Below are positions 9,362-20,264 of a DNA stretch of 64,000 bases, piece after piece; within the stretch, counting starts at the first letter, position 1; each line of letters begins with the position of its first letter. Under the pieces are notes generated by a model. That model was not told the origin of the DNA. It saw nothing but the letters and a program-made list of their open reading frames with translations, and made no database searches. The position numbers and the translations under genes were made by a program. The stretch comes from Bordetella parapertussis (lineage in GTDB: Bacteria > Pseudomonadota > Gammaproteobacteria > Burkholderiales > Burkholderiaceae_B). The DNA is taken from NCBI GenBank assembly GCA_945895265.1, contig CAMDEF010000015.1:1-64000 (forward strand), given 5' to 3'.

Positions 9362-12300
9362 TTAGTTTGCAGGGCTGGGAGAGGCACGATTAGGTGCTGA
9401 GACCGGCTCGGGCGCTCCGCGCGGCTCAAGCTTAGGGTCATCCCAAGGGCCGGTGACAGCATATTTAACCGTCATCACCTTTTCAATTGGATTTCGCAAC
9501 AAGAATTGCGAGACCAAGGCACTCAAGCCCGCGATGGGGTTGACCACAAAGGCGGTTGCGAGCGCCGCGCCGCTCATATCAAACTGCGGTCGCACGTCGG
9601 CCTCCATATCCCAAAGTTTTTTATCCAGATCCGAATTACCCTTTAACAAAATGCTCGCAATCGGACTGCTGACCGTCAGGTCGGTGGTGTTTACCACACC
9701 CTTGGTGAACACAAAGCCACCCGTCAAGGCACTCCAGGGAAAACCATCTTTAAACTCGTTACCGGGCCTAAAGTTAAATCTCAAGATCCTTTGCAGTGAC
9801 TGAAGCGACAAGAGCTCTAAGAGTCGTGCGCTACGTGAGTTGACATGCTCAAACACACCGTTTTTCAGGTCAACTTTGGCAGAACCATTTAATCCCTGAT
9901 AATTATTGACCCAGGGGAAATTCACCCAATCCACTTGTGCCTGAATGGTGCCACTACCGCCCTTCACACGGTCAGGATGCCCCATCTGCGCTGAAAAACG
10001 ACCGAGATCCTGAATGACCACATCCGCGTTGAGCTTGACGCCGCGAGTTGGTCCCTTTAGACGCCATTGCCCCTTAGCGGTAGCGGTGGCAGCCGCACTT
10101 TGAATATCGAGCTTTTCGATGTTCCAGAGTTCGGTGCGCAGTTGATTCGAGCCCACTAGACGCAACGAACCCAACTGGCTACCAAAGAGCGTGAAGTCGT
10201 CAATGGTGAGATCAATGGCAGGAATATCAGACCAGTGCTGAGAATCAATCACATCGATCTTTAAGGCTTCAGTTTGACCATCGTCAGGGGCACCAAGGGC
10301 CAGTTTTGAAAACCTTGCTTGGATACGGCCGTCGAGCGCGCCGGCTGCAGCTCGCCACGTAGCGCTTCCGGCGGTTTCTTTTGACGCAATTCTGGCTGAC
10401 CACTGATTAGGTGCATTTTGTGTTGCTGTGAAATCGAGATCTGTAAACGTCAGATCAGACAAAATAAAATGTGGTGAACGTAGTCGTGCCGTCGCTAAAC
10501 TCGGAAAGACTCTGAACTCAACTTTGGACGTACGCTTAGGCTCTTGCGTCACCTGCTCAAACAAAGTGCTCCAATCGTCAAAATCCACCCGCCCGAGTTT
10601 GATATCTAGTGCCAAGCCAGTGGCTGGCAGTGGCAAGGTCTCGCCCATCGAAACCGCAGCGCGTGAAAAATACGGCGATGGCCGAGCACCGGCGGGCCGC
10701 TCAAAACGAGAATTGATCAGATCAGGCACACTCACAGTCAGGGTTTCTCGAAAATCGTTTTTCACGGGGGATGCAACCCAGCGCACCGTCAGCGGCGTGC
10801 GACTTTGGGCAGTTTTGCCCAAGGGCGCAGGCAAATTAACCGCCAGACCTTCAAGCGTAGAACTCACGACTGCCTCGTAGCCGCGGTCTTTCGTGGAGGC
10901 AAGCTGGGCCTTATACCGAGCCTGCCCAGCAAAGGGCATTAATGCTTTCGCCCCCGCCAAACTCGTCAGCGCCGCAACCGTGATCGTGCCTTCGGCTTGC
11001 AGGCTCTGGCCACCTTCGCCCCAGGCTCCACGCAGCAGCGTCTGGCCGCCTAAAAATTGAGTGCTCAAATTATCTGTACGCACGGATTGTTCTGAAAACT
11101 CAAGCGCCCCACGAACGTTCTCAAGCCTAGGAATATCAGCCGCAAGGCTGATATTGTTGCCGGCGAAGTTGATCTGACCTTTGACCTTAGGTGCCTGATC
11201 GGTATCAAGGTTCATCCGAAGCGAGAGCGGCACTGTCAACAGACCACCCACCTCGAGGCGCTCAAGCGATGCTTTGAGCGCGCTGGGCAACGGCGCCTTG
11301 CTCAATACCGAGAGGTAGTCTTTGGCTTGACCATCGAGCACTGCGTCAAGCGAGAGGTCAGGTTTCAAAGAAAAATCAGGCACCTTGAGCGCAAGCCGGC
11401 TCACATTGACTTGGTTACCGGTCGTATCAAGCAAGACAGCGCTCGATGCATCCAAACTAAGAGACAATTTATCGAACACGAGCTTGCCCTGTGCCTGTGT
11501 CACCTGGGGCCAATTTGGCTGGCCTGAACGGCTCGGATCGTAGTCGACGCTCAGCCCGCTGAATGGCCCCTCGAGCCGAAAGGCGCCCGACACGCCCGTT
11601 TCATTGAACGGAAAATGATCCAGATCGCCTTTGAGTGTCACCGCTATTTGGCTCAACTGCCCTTGAGTGATGGCTGAACGCAAAAACTGACGCGCCTCAA
11701 GGGGCGCTTGCGTGGTCACAAACTGATGAAGCTTGTTAGCAGGCGCTTTTGCGATCTGGCCCGTCATATCCAGCAGGCCAGCACCAGTCACCCCGCCCGA
11801 CACCCACGACCCCTGCAACTGCGTGGCGAGCTCGGTCGATTTCAGATCAAGCTGCGCTGAATCAATGGTGAGTGCGCCGGTCGCATTTTTAAACACCTTT
11901 GCACGCGCCGTGACCTCGCCAAGCTCAAGCAATGAGGGCTCAAACAGTGGACTATCGATCTTAAGCTCGGTGGTGGTGGTGCTGAGTGCCAGACCCTGTC
12001 GACCTGCACTGCGCGCCAACAGCGGCCAACGCCCCTCAGGTAACAAATCGGCAAGCCAGCCCGTCAGCCTGAGTTGAGCGGTTTGTGCAGAGGCTACGCT
12101 CTTGCCGTCCGTGGTTAGCGGCAAGGCGATTTTTTTTGCTGAAAGCTCGAGGATGGTTTGACCCAGAAGCCCGTCTTGCACATCGATCCAGGCACGCGCG
12201 GCGATGTTTCCGGAGACCGCAGGCACATCGACCCAGGGCGCTAGGCCGGCAAGATGGACATCTTGAATCTCAATGAAAATTTCAGCTTCGCGCGTCGAGC

Positions 12301-12994
12301 CAGGAGTCATTTGATTCAGGATGTTCTCTGTGCGCATCACGAGCTCAAGGCGCTTACCGACAGAGTCGGGTAAAGATGCCATCAGCCGCAGCTCGTGCCG
12401 AAACAAACTATTACTCAGACTCACGTCAATCTGAGACAGATTCAAAGCCGGAGCCTGCCGCAACTGATCATGCCAGCGAAAATTCGCCTGACGAATCACG
12501 ATCTCGCCCTGATCCAAGAGCCAACGTACGGCTAACGTGCCACGATCTAATTTAAGTTGCTCGTTTGAATGGGGCTCAACCCGTTGGCCTGCGATCGACA
12601 CGGTACCGTCGTCATGACGCGTGGCCGCCAGATCAATGCCAGTAATCTCTAAGCGACTTAGTCGCAGTTCAAGATCGAGCAGGCTGCGCCACGAGACCAC
12701 AGCAGAAGCAGTGGGCACCTGCAGCAACACATCGCCATTGACGTCGTTCACGGCAAGATCGCGGACAGCAAGCGTTGGATTGAGCCCGGACCAGTCTGCC
12801 GAGATATTTGCGATCGACACTTTAGCGCCTACAGCCGTCGAGACATGCTGCTCGATCAGAGGCCGCCATTCATTGATACGTGGCAACGCCCAATACCGCA
12901 CCGTCAGCATCGTTGCCACTGCTACAAAATAAAGCAGCAGCAGGCTCAAAAGTGCAAGACGCAGTAGATATTTGACTGGTTGCAAAACGGGCAA
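9362..12994 (-). CDS. yhdP: YhdP-family AsmA-like envelope protein
   Basis: Very large AsmA/Tam-like (DUF3971) protein, 1210 residues, against 1266 for E. coli YhdP. One transmembrane helix near residues 10-32 anchors it in the inner membrane; the rest is predicted to form a long periplasmic beta-rich groove. In E. coli YhdP takes part with TamB and YdbH in moving phospholipids to the outer membrane. The C-terminal segment around GLNGSAKVDLKNGVFEHV and FKDGFPWSALTGGF is the conserved AsmA-like C-terminal region. The tail ends in a Pro/Ala/Ser-rich stretch. It is divergent from glnE, a neighbourhood I recall from many Burkholderiales. Confidence 0.88.
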   Translation of the reverse strand: MPVLQPVKYLLRLALLSLLLLYFVAVATMLTVRYWALPRINEWRPLIEQHVSTAVGAKVSIANISADWSGLNPTLAVRDLAVNDVNGDVLLQVPTASAVVSWRSLLDLELRLSRLEITGIDLAATRHDDGTVSIAGQRVEPHSNEQLKLDRGTLAVRWLLDQGEIVIRQANFRWHDQLRQAPALNLSQIDVSLSNSLFRHELRLMASLPDSVGKRLELVMRTENILNQMTPGSTREAEIFIEIQDVHLAGLAPWVDVPAVSGNIAARAWIDVQDGLLGQTILELSAKKIALPLTTDGKSVASAQTAQLRLTGWLADLLPEGRWPLLARSAGRQGLALSTTTTELKIDSPLFEPSLLELGEVTARAKVFKNATGALTIDSAQLDLKSTELATQLQGSWVSGGVTGAGLLDMTGQIAKAPANKLHQFVTTQAPLEARQFLRSAITQGQLSQIAVTLKGDLDHFPFNETGVSGAFRLEGPFSGLSVDYDPSRSGQPNWPQVTQAQGKLVFDKLSLSLDASSAVLLDTTGNQVNVSRLALKVPDFSLKPDLSLDAVLDGQAKDYLSVLSKAPLPSALKASLERLEVGGLLTVPLSLRMNLDTDQAPKVKGQINFAGNNISLAADIPRLENVRGALEFSEQSVRTDNLSTQFLGGQTLLRGAWGEGGQSLQAEGTITVAALTSLAGAKALMPFAGQARYKAQLASTKDRGYEAVVSSTLEGLAVNLPAPLGKTAQSRTPLTVRWVASPVKNDFRETLTVSVPDLINSRFERPAGARPSPYFSRAAVSMGETLPLPATGLALDIKLGRVDFDDWSTLFEQVTQEPKRTSKVEFRVFPSLATARLRSPHFILSDLTFTDLDFTATQNAPNQWSARIASKETAGSATWRAAAGALDGRIQARFSKLALGAPDDGQTEALKIDVIDSQHWSDIPAIDLTIDDFTLFGSQLGSLRLVGSNQLRTELWNIEKLDIQSAAATATAKGQWRLKGPTRGVKLNADVVIQDLGRFSAQMGHPDRVKGGSGTIQAQVDWVNFPWVNNYQGLNGSAKVDLKNGVFEHVNSRSARLLELLSLQSLQRILRFNFRPGNEFKDGFPWSALTGGFVFTKGVVNTTDLTVSSPIASILLKGNSDLDKKLWDMEADVRPQFDMSGAALATAFVVNPIAGLSALVSQFLLRNPIEKVMTVKYAVTGPWDDPKLEPRGAPEPVSAPNRASPSPAN

Positions 12995-13096
12995 ATTAAA
13001 AAGATTTTGTGAAGTGACATTCTATAGGGTATTGTGCAAGCTTGTCGCCCAAGGCGCCTTGGCTTTGTGACTCGGCGACGTTCTAGGCACCAAGGT

Positions 13097-15892
13097 ATGA
13101 CTGAATCCGACTTTTCCTCCTCATTAGCCTGGTCTGGCGCGTTACGTCGCCTGACCCAAAGCGATCCAGCATTTGCGCAATGGCTAGAACAAGAGCGTTC
13201 ACGACCTCTGGCCACCGCCCGCCTACATGACTGGTTTGCCGAGCTGGCCGGAGCGCCAATTGGTAGCGCCATCCTTGCACTCGACACTTGTCGGCGAGTG
13301 CTGAGGCTCTTGCGCAAACGAACCTTTTTTTTGCTGATGGTTCGTGATCTTGCGGGGCTCGCCACGCTCGATGAAGTCGTCGGTACCATGGCGACCCTAG
13401 CAGACCGTTGTGTCGAACAGGCCTATCGTACGATCATGCACGACATGGTTGTCCAGCACGGCCAACCGAAAGACGCATTGACGGGCCGCCCGCAAGAGAT
13501 GCTGATCATTGGCATGGGAAAACTTGGGGGATCTGAGCTAAATGTTTCGTCTGACATTGACTTGGTAATGCTCTATAACGAAGAAGGCGAAACCGAGGGC
13601 CCCAGGCCGCTAAGCTATCACGAGTTTTATGGTCGTCTGACGCGCCGCATGATGCCCATACTCTCGGAGCTTGACGCCAACGGGCAAGTCTTTAGAACTG
13701 ATTTACGTCTGCGCCCGGATGGCGATTCGGGTCCACTGGCCTGGAGTCTAGACGCGTTTGAACAATATCTGTTTACACAAGGGCGTGAATGGGAACGTTA
13801 CGCCTGGCTCAAAGGGCGAGTCATACCGGCCCGCGCGTTTGACGACAGCGACTCAACCGCGCAAGTGCAACAGTTTGAAAGTCTGCGCCAGCCCTTTGTG
13901 TATCGTAAATACTTTGACTTTAGTACCTTAGCTGCACTGCGCACCTTACGTGAGCGCATCCGTTTAGATTTACAACGAAAATCATTAAGCCGACCGGGCT
14001 TAGAGACACAACTGAACATTAAACTAGGCGAAGGCGGAATCAGAGAAATTGAGTTTGTTGTGCAATTGGTGCAACTGATCAAAGGCGGACGAATGCCTGC
14101 CTTACAACAGCGAGGCTTATTGGCCGCGCTCGAGGCGCAAGCCCGCGCGGGGCTGATTCCAAGTGCGACCGCCGAGCAGTTAGCGCAAGCCTATGTGTTT
14201 TTGCGACGCACTGAACATGCGTTGCAGTACGCTGAAGACGAACAGACACATCAACTCCCAGTTCGGCCCGAGCAACTTGCCGAACTGGCAAACGCACTGC
14301 GTGTATCGTTACCCGAATTTGAACAGACGCTGGCTAAACACCGCCTCTTTGTCGCTGACACCTTTCGCGACTCGTTTCGCATTGCTGGCTTGGGCGATGG
14401 CTTTGATGAGGCAGAACGCGAATTACGCGAAAAATCTTCACCAACCCTATCACTTGAAACGAGTGTATCGGCCTTTGGCGAAGACACAGCGACCTTGGCT
14501 TCGCGAGTGGATACCTTTTTGGAAGGCCACCGGATTCGTGCCTTATCGACGACGAGCCGTAATCGCATTGATACATTACTGCCGCTGGCGTTAACCGCGG
14601 CTCAACACACCTCGCAACCCTTGACTGCAGCATTGAGGCTGCTGGACTTAATCGAAAATGTCGCACAGCGTGGTGCTTATCTGGCACTACTTGCCGAGTA
14701 TCCCGAAACCATGGCGCGTATTGCACGCTTGATGACGGCAAGCCCCTGGGCCGCGCAATATGTCATTCAACACCCGCTGGTGCTCGATAGCCTGATTGCC
14801 TGGCCTACCCTGATGGAGCCCGTGGATATCGGTCGCGTTGCGACGGCGATGCACGAAGACCTTAACGCCTGCACCTTGCCTGACGGCTCGTTTGATATCG
14901 AGCAGCAAATGAATTTAATGCGAGATACGCAGCGGCAGATCAGTTTTCAATTGTTGGCGCAAGATCTTGAAGGGATCCTGACAGTTGAACGTTTAGCTGA
15001 TCAATTGTCTGCCTTGGCTGACATGCTTTTACATGAGACCTTAGCGAGGGTCTGGCCGCAGGTGTGCCCGCCGGATGCTGATGGCGGCGAGGCCGAGCCT
15101 CAGTTAGCCATCATTGCTTACGGGCGCTTAGGCGGCAAAGAGCTTGGCTATTCTTCTGATTTGGATCTTGTGTATTTATATGACGACTCAAGAGAAGATG
15201 CAGCCGAACTGTATGCAAAACTTGCCCGACGACTGACCTCGTGGCTCTCGACCATGACGTCTTCAGGCCGACTCTATGACATTGACCTTCGCTTGCGGCC
15301 AGATGGCGAATCGGGATTGCTCGCCACCTCAATCGAGTCCTTCAAGCAATACCAGCACAATCACGCCTGGCCCTGGGAGCATCAAGCACTCACACGCGCG
15401 CGCTTTGCCGCTGGAAACCAGCGCGTCGGCGCAATCTTCGAGCAAGTCCGCCACGAGATTTTAAAACGGTCTCGTGCACCCGCCCCTTTTGCCCAGCAAG
15501 TGCGCGCGATGCGCGACAAGATGACAGCAGGACATCCGAACACAACCGCACTGTTTGACCTGAAGCACGATCACGGTGGTATGGTCGATCTAGAGTTTGT
15601 CACCCAGTATCTAATTTTGGTACATGCAGGACAACACCCTGAGTTACTCAACAATCTGGGCAATATTGCGTTGTTGCAGTTGGCGGGAAACGCCGGCCTC
15701 ATCCCCACTGAGTTAGCGCAGCGTGCCAGCGACGCCTACCGTAACTTGCGACGGCGTCAGCACGAACTGCGCTTACAAGGGGCAGATAAGGCACGCGTTG
15801 AGCAACACGAGTTACTCGAAGAGCGTCGTGCCGTGCAAGAGTTGTGGCAGACGGTTCTGGGTGAAACACCTCTGACAACTAGGGCGCCGTAA
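13097..15892 (+). CDS. glnE: Bifunctional glutamine synthetase adenylyltransferase / adenylyl-removing enzyme
   Basis: Regulator of glutamine synthetase that adds or removes AMP in response to PII and glutamine. Both nucleotidyltransferase domains are visible: [19 protein letters not shown] in the N-terminal deadenylylating half and [19 protein letters not shown] in the C-terminal adenylylating half, each carrying the GG/GS-DxD metal site. I prefer the ATG at 13097 (931 residues). An in-frame GTG at 13034 would add 21 residues that are mostly Arg and look untranslated, although a GGG-containing stretch lies just before it. A stem-loop follows the stop. Confidence 0.95.
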   Translation: MTESDFSSSLAWSGALRRLTQSDPAFAQWLEQERSRPLATARLHDWFAELAGAPIGSAILALDTCRRVLRLLRKRTFFLLMVRDLAGLATLDEVVGTMATLADRCVEQAYRTIMHDMVVQHGQPKDALTGRPQEMLIIGMGKLGGSELNVSSDIDLVMLYNEEGETEGPRPLSYHEFYGRLTRRMMPILSELDANGQVFRTDLRLRPDGDSGPLAWSLDAFEQYLFTQGREWERYAWLKGRVIPARAFDDSDSTAQVQQFESLRQPFVYRKYFDFSTLAALRTLRERIRLDLQRKSLSRPGLETQLNIKLGEGGIREIEFVVQLVQLIKGGRMPALQQRGLLAALEAQARAGLIPSATAEQLAQAYVFLRRTEHALQYAEDEQTHQLPVRPEQLAELANALRVSLPEFEQTLAKHRLFVADTFRDSFRIAGLGDGFDEAERELREKSSPTLSLETSVSAFGEDTATLASRVDTFLEGHRIRALSTTSRNRIDTLLPLALTAAQHTSQPLTAALRLLDLIENVAQRGAYLALLAEYPETMARIARLMTASPWAAQYVIQHPLVLDSLIAWPTLMEPVDIGRVATAMHEDLNACTLPDGSFDIEQQMNLMRDTQRQISFQLLAQDLEGILTVERLADQLSALADMLLHETLARVWPQVCPPDADGGEAEPQLAIIAYGRLGGKELGYSSDLDLVYLYDDSREDAAELYAKLARRLTSWLSTMTSSGRLYDIDLRLRPDGESGLLATSIESFKQYQHNHAWPWEHQALTRARFAAGNQRVGAIFEQVRHEILKRSRAPAPFAQQVRAMRDKMTAGHPNTTALFDLKHDHGGMVDLEFVTQYLILVHAGQHPELLNNLGNIALLQLAGNAGLIPTELAQRASDAYRNLRRRQHELRLQGADKARVEQHELLEERRAVQELWQTVLGETPLTTRAP

Positions 15893-15902
15893 CTCGCTGA
15901 CG

Positions 15903-15923
15903 GCCTCGCTCAAGCAGCGAGGC
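15903..15923 (+). terminator. Stem-loop after glnE
   Basis: A perfect 8-bp stem (GCCTCGCT, AGCGAGGC) with a 5-base loop begins ten bases after the glnE stop. There is no T-run, so it would work only as a Rho-assisted or mRNA-protecting structure. Confidence 0.35.
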
Positions 15924-16094
15924 GGATCAGTCGCTGCAAAGCGGATGTTTTCTCGTCTGGGTCAACGCAAAAGATCTGTGGCGCTTCGGCTGTCGCACTT
16001 CTTGTTAAACTTGTACGTCAACGACTCGTTGCGGGTCGCCCCCAAGCACCTCTTTTGACACTTGAGGCTCTAGCCTCTCGACTCTTTCTAAAAA

Positions 16095-16781
16095 TTGGAT
16101 CAGATCGTGCCCGACGCTCTTCGCCCTAGTTTTTCATTACCCGAAGGCAAAACCAAGGTGCTGCTGCACTCTTGCTGTGCGCCCTGCTCGGGCGAAGTCA
16201 TGGAAGCCATGCTCGCGGCTGGGATTCAATACGACATCTTTTTTTACAATCCCAATATTCATCCCGTTAAAGAATACGAAATTCGAAAGAATGAAAATAT
16301 CAGGTTTGCCGAAAAGCACGGCATTCGCATGATTGATGCTGACTACGACGTTGACAATTGGTTTGAACGCATTAAAGGGCTTGAAAACGAGCCCGAGCGC
16401 GGCGAGCGCTGCACCCAATGTTTTGATATGCGCTTTGAGCGCACCGCCCTGTATGCCTATGAGCATGGCTACGACACCATCACAAGCTCGCTGGGGATCT
16501 CGCGCTGGAAAGACATGAATCAGATCAATGCAAGTGGTGAACGAGCGGCAGCCCGATACGAACAGCTACTGTACTGGACGTATAACTGGCGCAAACACGG
16601 GGGCTCAGCTCGCATGATCGAAATCAGTAAGCGCGAAGAGTTCTATCAGCAAGAATATTGCGGCTGCGTGTACTCGTTGCGCGACACCAATCGGCACCGC
16701 CGTTCGCAAGGCCGTGAGCGCATTGCCCTAGGGGTCAAATTTTATGGCCGGGATGAGCTAAAAGCGTTGAAAGACGAGTGA
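16095..16781 (+). CDS. queH: Epoxyqueuosine reductase QueH
   Basis: Iron-sulfur enzyme that makes the last reduction in queuosine tRNA modification (epoxyqueuosine to queuosine), a non-homologous replacement for QueG. 228 residues. The diagnostic cysteines are present: HSCCAPCS (Cys27, Cys28, Cys31), [10 protein letters not shown] in the middle and YCGC in the C-terminal part, plus [11 protein letters not shown]. The start is a TTG at 16095 or an in-frame GTG at 16107; the N-terminal residues before Lys19 are not conserved enough to choose. Its 3' end overlaps the convergent deacetylase gene by 47 bases. Confidence 0.92.
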   Translation: MDQIVPDALRPSFSLPEGKTKVLLHSCCAPCSGEVMEAMLAAGIQYDIFFYNPNIHPVKEYEIRKNENIRFAEKHGIRMIDADYDVDNWFERIKGLENEPERGERCTQCFDMRFERTALYAYEHGYDTITSSLGISRWKDMNQINASGERAAARYEQLLYWTYNWRKHGGSARMIEISKREEFYQQEYCGCVYSLRDTNRHRRSQGRERIALGVKFYGRDELKALKDE

Positions 16782-17601
16782 TCTGCAAACCGCGTTGCTG
16801 CAAACGTGCAGCAAAAGCGTCGCTCGATAACACCCGATACTCTTCGATACGGTCAACACCAAACGCAAGCGTCGATGAGGCTTGGGTGGCTGGATGCACC
16901 ATCAACAACAGGTGCGAAGCCGCTTGCTCGAGCCAGGCATTGAGCATGGTTTCGTAAGCCGGATGCGGGCGATCAAAATCGTAAGCCCCTGCAAAACCTT
17001 GATTGCTGTGTATGCCCGACTGTTTAGCCTGGCGAATGAGGCTTGAGGCGCCCAAAGCCCCAATCAGCCGCGCTTTCAAGCGTTGCATCACTGGTAACTG
17101 TGCAGACATTGGGGCCGCGCGCGTATCGCGAATCCAGGGCAACTTGTGGGAGTAACGTCGTTGTATCGCCTGCAGCAACAACTCTCGAACCACCGGAAAC
17201 TGATGCACATGCAGGTGCCCGTCGATAAAATCCGGTACTTGGCTAACGTGCTTTTCAAACAAATCAAGCTGAGTTTCGATTTGCTCGGCGACGGCCTGTT
17301 TAGCAATCAGACCTGAATAGGTGCGCCACAATAACTGGCCTAGCGGCAAACGCAGCCCCGTTTGCCCCAGCGGCTCGGTCAGGTTTAAGTGCAACCCGAG
17401 ATCGATGGGCAAGCCCTTGAGCGCCCGTGCAGATTGCGCGAAGTTGGTCGCCTGCACCAGACAACCTGTTGCACTGATTCGCCCAAGTTTGGCAAGCGCC
17501 ACAATCGCCTGGTCGACTCCGGCTTCAAGTCCAAAATCGTCGGCACAAACAGCAATCGGGATCAGCGCTGGCACCGCGGCCTGCTGTGCCGCATTACTCA
17601 C
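16735..17601 (-). CDS. ChbG/HpnK-family (YdjC-like) carbohydrate deacetylase
   Basis: Metal-dependent deacetylase-fold protein. The metal/catalytic motif is in VCADDFG (Asp-Asp), followed by LGLHLNLTE and the His pair in [10 protein letters not shown]. With the start used here it has 288 residues, matching the family. I choose the GTG at 17601 because it overlaps the stop of the upstream glycosyltransferase in the string GTGAGTAA, a classic coupling arrangement; a longer reading from 17688 would overlap that gene by 95 bases. Annotated relatives are HpnK (hopanoid-associated) and ChbG (chitooligosaccharide deacetylase). With a polyprenyl-phosphate-type GT2 beside it, deacetylation of a lipid-linked amino sugar is a reasonable inference. 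Confidence 0.8.
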   Translation of the reverse strand: MSNAAQQAAVPALIPIAVCADDFGLEAGVDQAIVALAKLGRISATGCLVQATNFAQSARALKGLPIDLGLHLNLTEPLGQTGLRLPLGQLLWRTYSGLIAKQAVAEQIETQLDLFEKHVSQVPDFIDGHLHVHQFPVVRELLLQAIQRRYSHKLPWIRDTRAAPMSAQLPVMQRLKARLIGALGASSLIRQAKQSGIHSNQGFAGAYDFDRPHPAYETMLNAWLEQAASHLLLMVHPATQASSTLAFGVDRIEEYRVLSSDAFAARLQQRGLQITRLSTLLAHPGHKI

Positions 17602-18607
17602 GAAAGCGACGCCCGCTTGCGCGGCGCACGATATAGAGGGGGCGCCCTTTGACTTCTTCAAAAATTCTGGCAATGTACTCGCCGACAATGCCGATTGAAA
17701 TCAGGGTGATGCCAGAGAAAAACAACAGGATGGTCACAATGGTAGGCCAGCCACTTACCGGATTTGAGAACAGAAAATATTCACAAATAATATAAAGCCC
17801 ATACACAAACGAACACATTGAGACGAGAAAACCAAACAAGCTCACCGCGCGTAAGGGCCAAGTTGTAAAGGAGGTGAGCCCCGCAAGCGCGAGGGTCAAC
17901 AACTTGAAGGCGCTGTAATGAGTTTGGCCATGTTCGCGCTCGGCAGGCATGTAGGTGATTGGCTCAGACTCGAAACCCACCCAGGCGTAAAGACCCTTCA
18001 TAAAGCGATTTCGTTCAGGCAGTTGGCAAAGCGCATCGACGACAGCGCGATCCATTAAACGAAAATCACCGGCATCGGGCGGCACTTTGACGCCGCGCGA
18101 ACCCGTGAGCAGGGAATAAAACAATTTCGTGCCCCAGCGCTTACCCGCGCTTTCGTCGGTACGGGTGCCTCTGACTGCGTACACCATATCAACGCCTGCC
18201 TGCCAGCGCGCCAACATGGCGGGCAGCAACTCTGGCGGATGCTGCAGATCAGCATCCAGAATCATCACCACATCGCCCGTGGCAGCTTCGATGCCGGCCG
18301 TGATGGCGGGCTCTTTACCGAAGTTACGTGACAATTGCACAAAGCGAAAACCGGGGTTACACACCCACGCGGCCATCAAACTTGCGGTGGCGTCTCGGCT
18401 GCCATCATCGACCACGATGACTTCCCAGTTGGCGCCGGTTTGCGTCAGCACCGCCTGCAGGCGCGGCAACAACAGGCCCAAATTATCGTGTTCGTTGAAC
18501 GCCGGCACCACGCAACTCAGCGTTGCAATCGCGATGTCGCGCCCCTGCGCGTGAGCACTTGACTCGGGCGCAGGCGTGTTGTGGGAGGATGAAATCGATG
18601 AGGTCAT
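17594..18607 (-). CDS. Family 2 glycosyltransferase, polyprenyl-phosphate type with two C-terminal membrane helices
   Basis: 337-residue GT2 enzyme of the DPM1/ArnC/GtrB type, which moves a sugar from a nucleotide donor to undecaprenyl phosphate at the inner membrane. The GT-A motifs are VVPAFNEHDNL, VVDDGSRDAT and the metal-binding DADLQHPPEL (about residue 118). Two hydrophobic helices (about 240-270 and 275-305) form the C-terminal anchor, ending in GEYIARIFEEVKGRPLYI. The first 30 residues are low-complexity Ser/His/Ala. It is translationally coupled to the downstream deacetylase, so the pair probably acts on the same lipid-linked sugar. The sugar itself cannot be told from sequence. Confidence 0.88.
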   Translation of the reverse strand: MTSSISSSHNTPAPESSAHAQGRDIAIATLSCVVPAFNEHDNLGLLLPRLQAVLTQTGANWEVIVVDDGSRDATASLMAAWVCNPGFRFVQLSRNFGKEPAITAGIEAATGDVVMILDADLQHPPELLPAMLARWQAGVDMVYAVRGTRTDESAGKRWGTKLFYSLLTGSRGVKVPPDAGDFRLMDRAVVDALCQLPERNRFMKGLYAWVGFESEPITYMPAEREHGQTHYSAFKLLTLALAGLTSFTTWPLRAVSLFGFLVSMCSFVYGLYIICEYFLFSNPVSGWPTIVTILLFFSGITLISIGIVGEYIARIFEEVKGRPLYIVRRASGRRFRE

Positions 18608-18666
18608 GGGTCAATGATAACGTTTAACAGAGGGCTCGGAAATCCTCCCCGTTCAGGGCGAGGATG

Positions 18667-19557
18667 TCAACGCGCTTTTTGCAGAGCCAGACTGGCGCTC
18701 AGGATTGTCAAAATGATGACTGCCGCGCCCAATAAGGTGCGCGGCGACGGCTCTTGACTGAAAAACCACCAGGCAAAGGCAATCGCGTAAATGGGCTCAA
18801 GGGCCACCACCAGCCCAGCACTGCGAGCCGGCAAATGACGCAAACTCGACACAAACAAAAGATGCGCCAAGCCAGTACAGAGCACACCCAGTGCTGCCAC
18901 CCAGAGCCAATTGGTCACGCTAATTTGCCCAAGCGAGGTCACGACCCAGGGCGACATCACCAAAAAAACCACCGCATTTTGCAGCCCAGCCACAGCAAAC
19001 GCGTTGACCTCAGACAAATAGCGCCGGTTCAGTACCGCCAACACACCAAAACTCGCCCCGGACAGTAAGCCCCAAAGTAAGCCCTCAGTGCCCAAATTTG
19101 ACAGCTCAAACGAGGGGGTAATGAGCAGCAACCCAAGGCTGACAAGCCACAGACGCACCCATTCAGCGCGGGTGACCGTCTCGCGCAGCAGGCCCCACTC
19201 AATGAGCGTAATGAAGGCCGGGAAACTGGCAAAACCTAGCGTCGCGATCGCGATGCCACCCACTTTGACCGAAATAAAAAAAGTGACCCAGTGCAACGCC
19301 AGGATCGCGCCAGAGCAAAGTAACGCCACCCAGCGCCCGTGACCCAAGACACTTAAACGCGGTTGCTTGAGAAACAGTCGCCCAAACAGGGCCAACGCCA
19401 AAACAGCAAACGCCGCCCTGCCCCAAGTAATAAAAGCCGGATCGGCTGTGATCAACTCGCCCAACACACCCGTGGCACCGAACAAGACCGCTACCAGGTG
19501 AACCGCAAACAAAGACTGGGTTCGGGTCAATCTGGCCAGCCCAGGGGCGCAGCCCAT
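18667..19557 (-). CDS. DMT-superfamily (EamA) transporter
   Basis: Inner-membrane protein of 296 residues with about ten predicted helices in two EamA halves. The first half carries the typical Gly-Glu-Leu (GVLGEL) and the second half the Ala-Leu-Glu-Pro (VVALEPIYAIAFAWWFF) signature of metabolite exporters in the drug/metabolite transporter superfamily. The start overlaps the 3' end of the racemase gene upstream by 31 bases, suggesting co-transcription. A substrate related to the racemase product (an amino acid or its carbamoyl derivative) is a guess from context. Confidence 0.85.
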   Translation of the reverse strand: MGCAPGLARLTRTQSLFAVHLVAVLFGATGVLGELITADPAFITWGRAAFAVLALALFGRLFLKQPRLSVLGHGRWVALLCSGAILALHWVTFFISVKVGGIAIATLGFASFPAFITLIEWGLLRETVTRAEWVRLWLVSLGLLLITPSFELSNLGTEGLLWGLLSGASFGVLAVLNRRYLSEVNAFAVAGLQNAVVFLVMSPWVVTSLGQISVTNWLWVAALGVLCTGLAHLLFVSSLRHLPARSAGLVVALEPIYAIAFAWWFFSQEPSPRTLLGAAVIILTILSASLALQKAR

Positions 19558-20264
19558 CCTGTGTAGGTTTTGCGCAGCGGCGTTGCATAATCGCCGCGCT
19601 TACTTGTGCCTAAGCCCAAGGCAGCCAAGGCCTCGGCAAACTTGACGGCAACTGAGACGCCATCAATCACGGGCACGCCCAGGCGCTCAGTGAGGGTGTG
19701 GCAAAGTGCAGACATGCCAGCACAGCCCAGCACAATGGCACCACTGCGATCGCGGGCCAAGGCTTCGCGGGCGACGTCTTCAATTTGACGCGTCAGCGGC
19801 TCGCCACCATCTTCTAGATCCAACACAGCGATGTCGGTGCCGTGCACCCCACGACACTGGTGTTCAAACCCATACCGTTGCACCAGACGCTCAGCAATGA
19901 TGCAAGTACGTGTCATGGTTGTAACAACTGAAAATCCGGTTGCAAGCATGCTGGCGGCATGAAACGCCGCCTCGGCGATGCCCAATACTGGTGCCTGCGT
20001 CGCTTCGCGGGCCGCTTCTAATCCCGGGTCGCCAAAGCAGGCAATCACAATCGCATCTGGGCGTTGCGCTTGAGCGAGCCGCACTTGTTCGGCCACACCC
20101 GCAGCCGCAAAGGCTTCGTCGTAATGCCCCTCAATAGAAAGCGGGCCAAAACTAGGGTGCACGGCAATGATTTGGGTGCCAGCGGCGGCAACCGCCTGAG
20201 CGCTTTGGGCGATCCCGTCTGTCATGGCATCGGAGGTATTAGGGTTAATAAGGAGTAGTTTCAT
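19527..20264 (-). CDS. Asp/Glu/hydantoin racemase family protein
   Basis: Cofactor-independent racemase-fold protein of 245 residues. The two catalytic cysteines of the family lie in VIACFGDPGL (first lobe, about residue 75) and VLGCAGMSAL (second lobe, about residue 180). The N terminus MKLLLINPNTS, with Asn-Pro-Asn-Thr, is the signature of the hydantoin/allantoin racemase subgroup rather than of glutamate racemase for cell wall synthesis. No hydantoinase or allantoinase gene lies next to it. It heads a two-gene unit with the DMT transporter. Confidence 0.85.
   Translation of the reverse strand: MKLLLINPNTSDAMTDGIAQSAQAVAAAGTQIIAVHPSFGPLSIEGHYDEAFAAAGVAEQVRLAQAQRPDAIVIACFGDPGLEAAREATQAPVLGIAEAAFHAASMLATGFSVVTTMTRTCIIAERLVQRYGFEHQCRGVHGTDIAVLDLEDGGEPLTRQIEDVAREALARDRSGAIVLGCAGMSALCHTLTERLGVPVIDGVSVAVKFAEALAALGLGTSKRGDYATPLRKTYTGWAAPLGWPD

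Noticed and set aside
13034..13096. GTG start extending glnE by 21 codons
   Set aside because: The extra residues are Arg-rich and do not resemble GlnE; the region is needed for divergent promoters.
17602..17688. Longer N terminus of the ChbG/HpnK-type deacetylase
   Set aside because: It would overlap the glycosyltransferase by 95 bases and adds unconserved residues; the GTG at 17601 with GTGAGTAA overlap is better.
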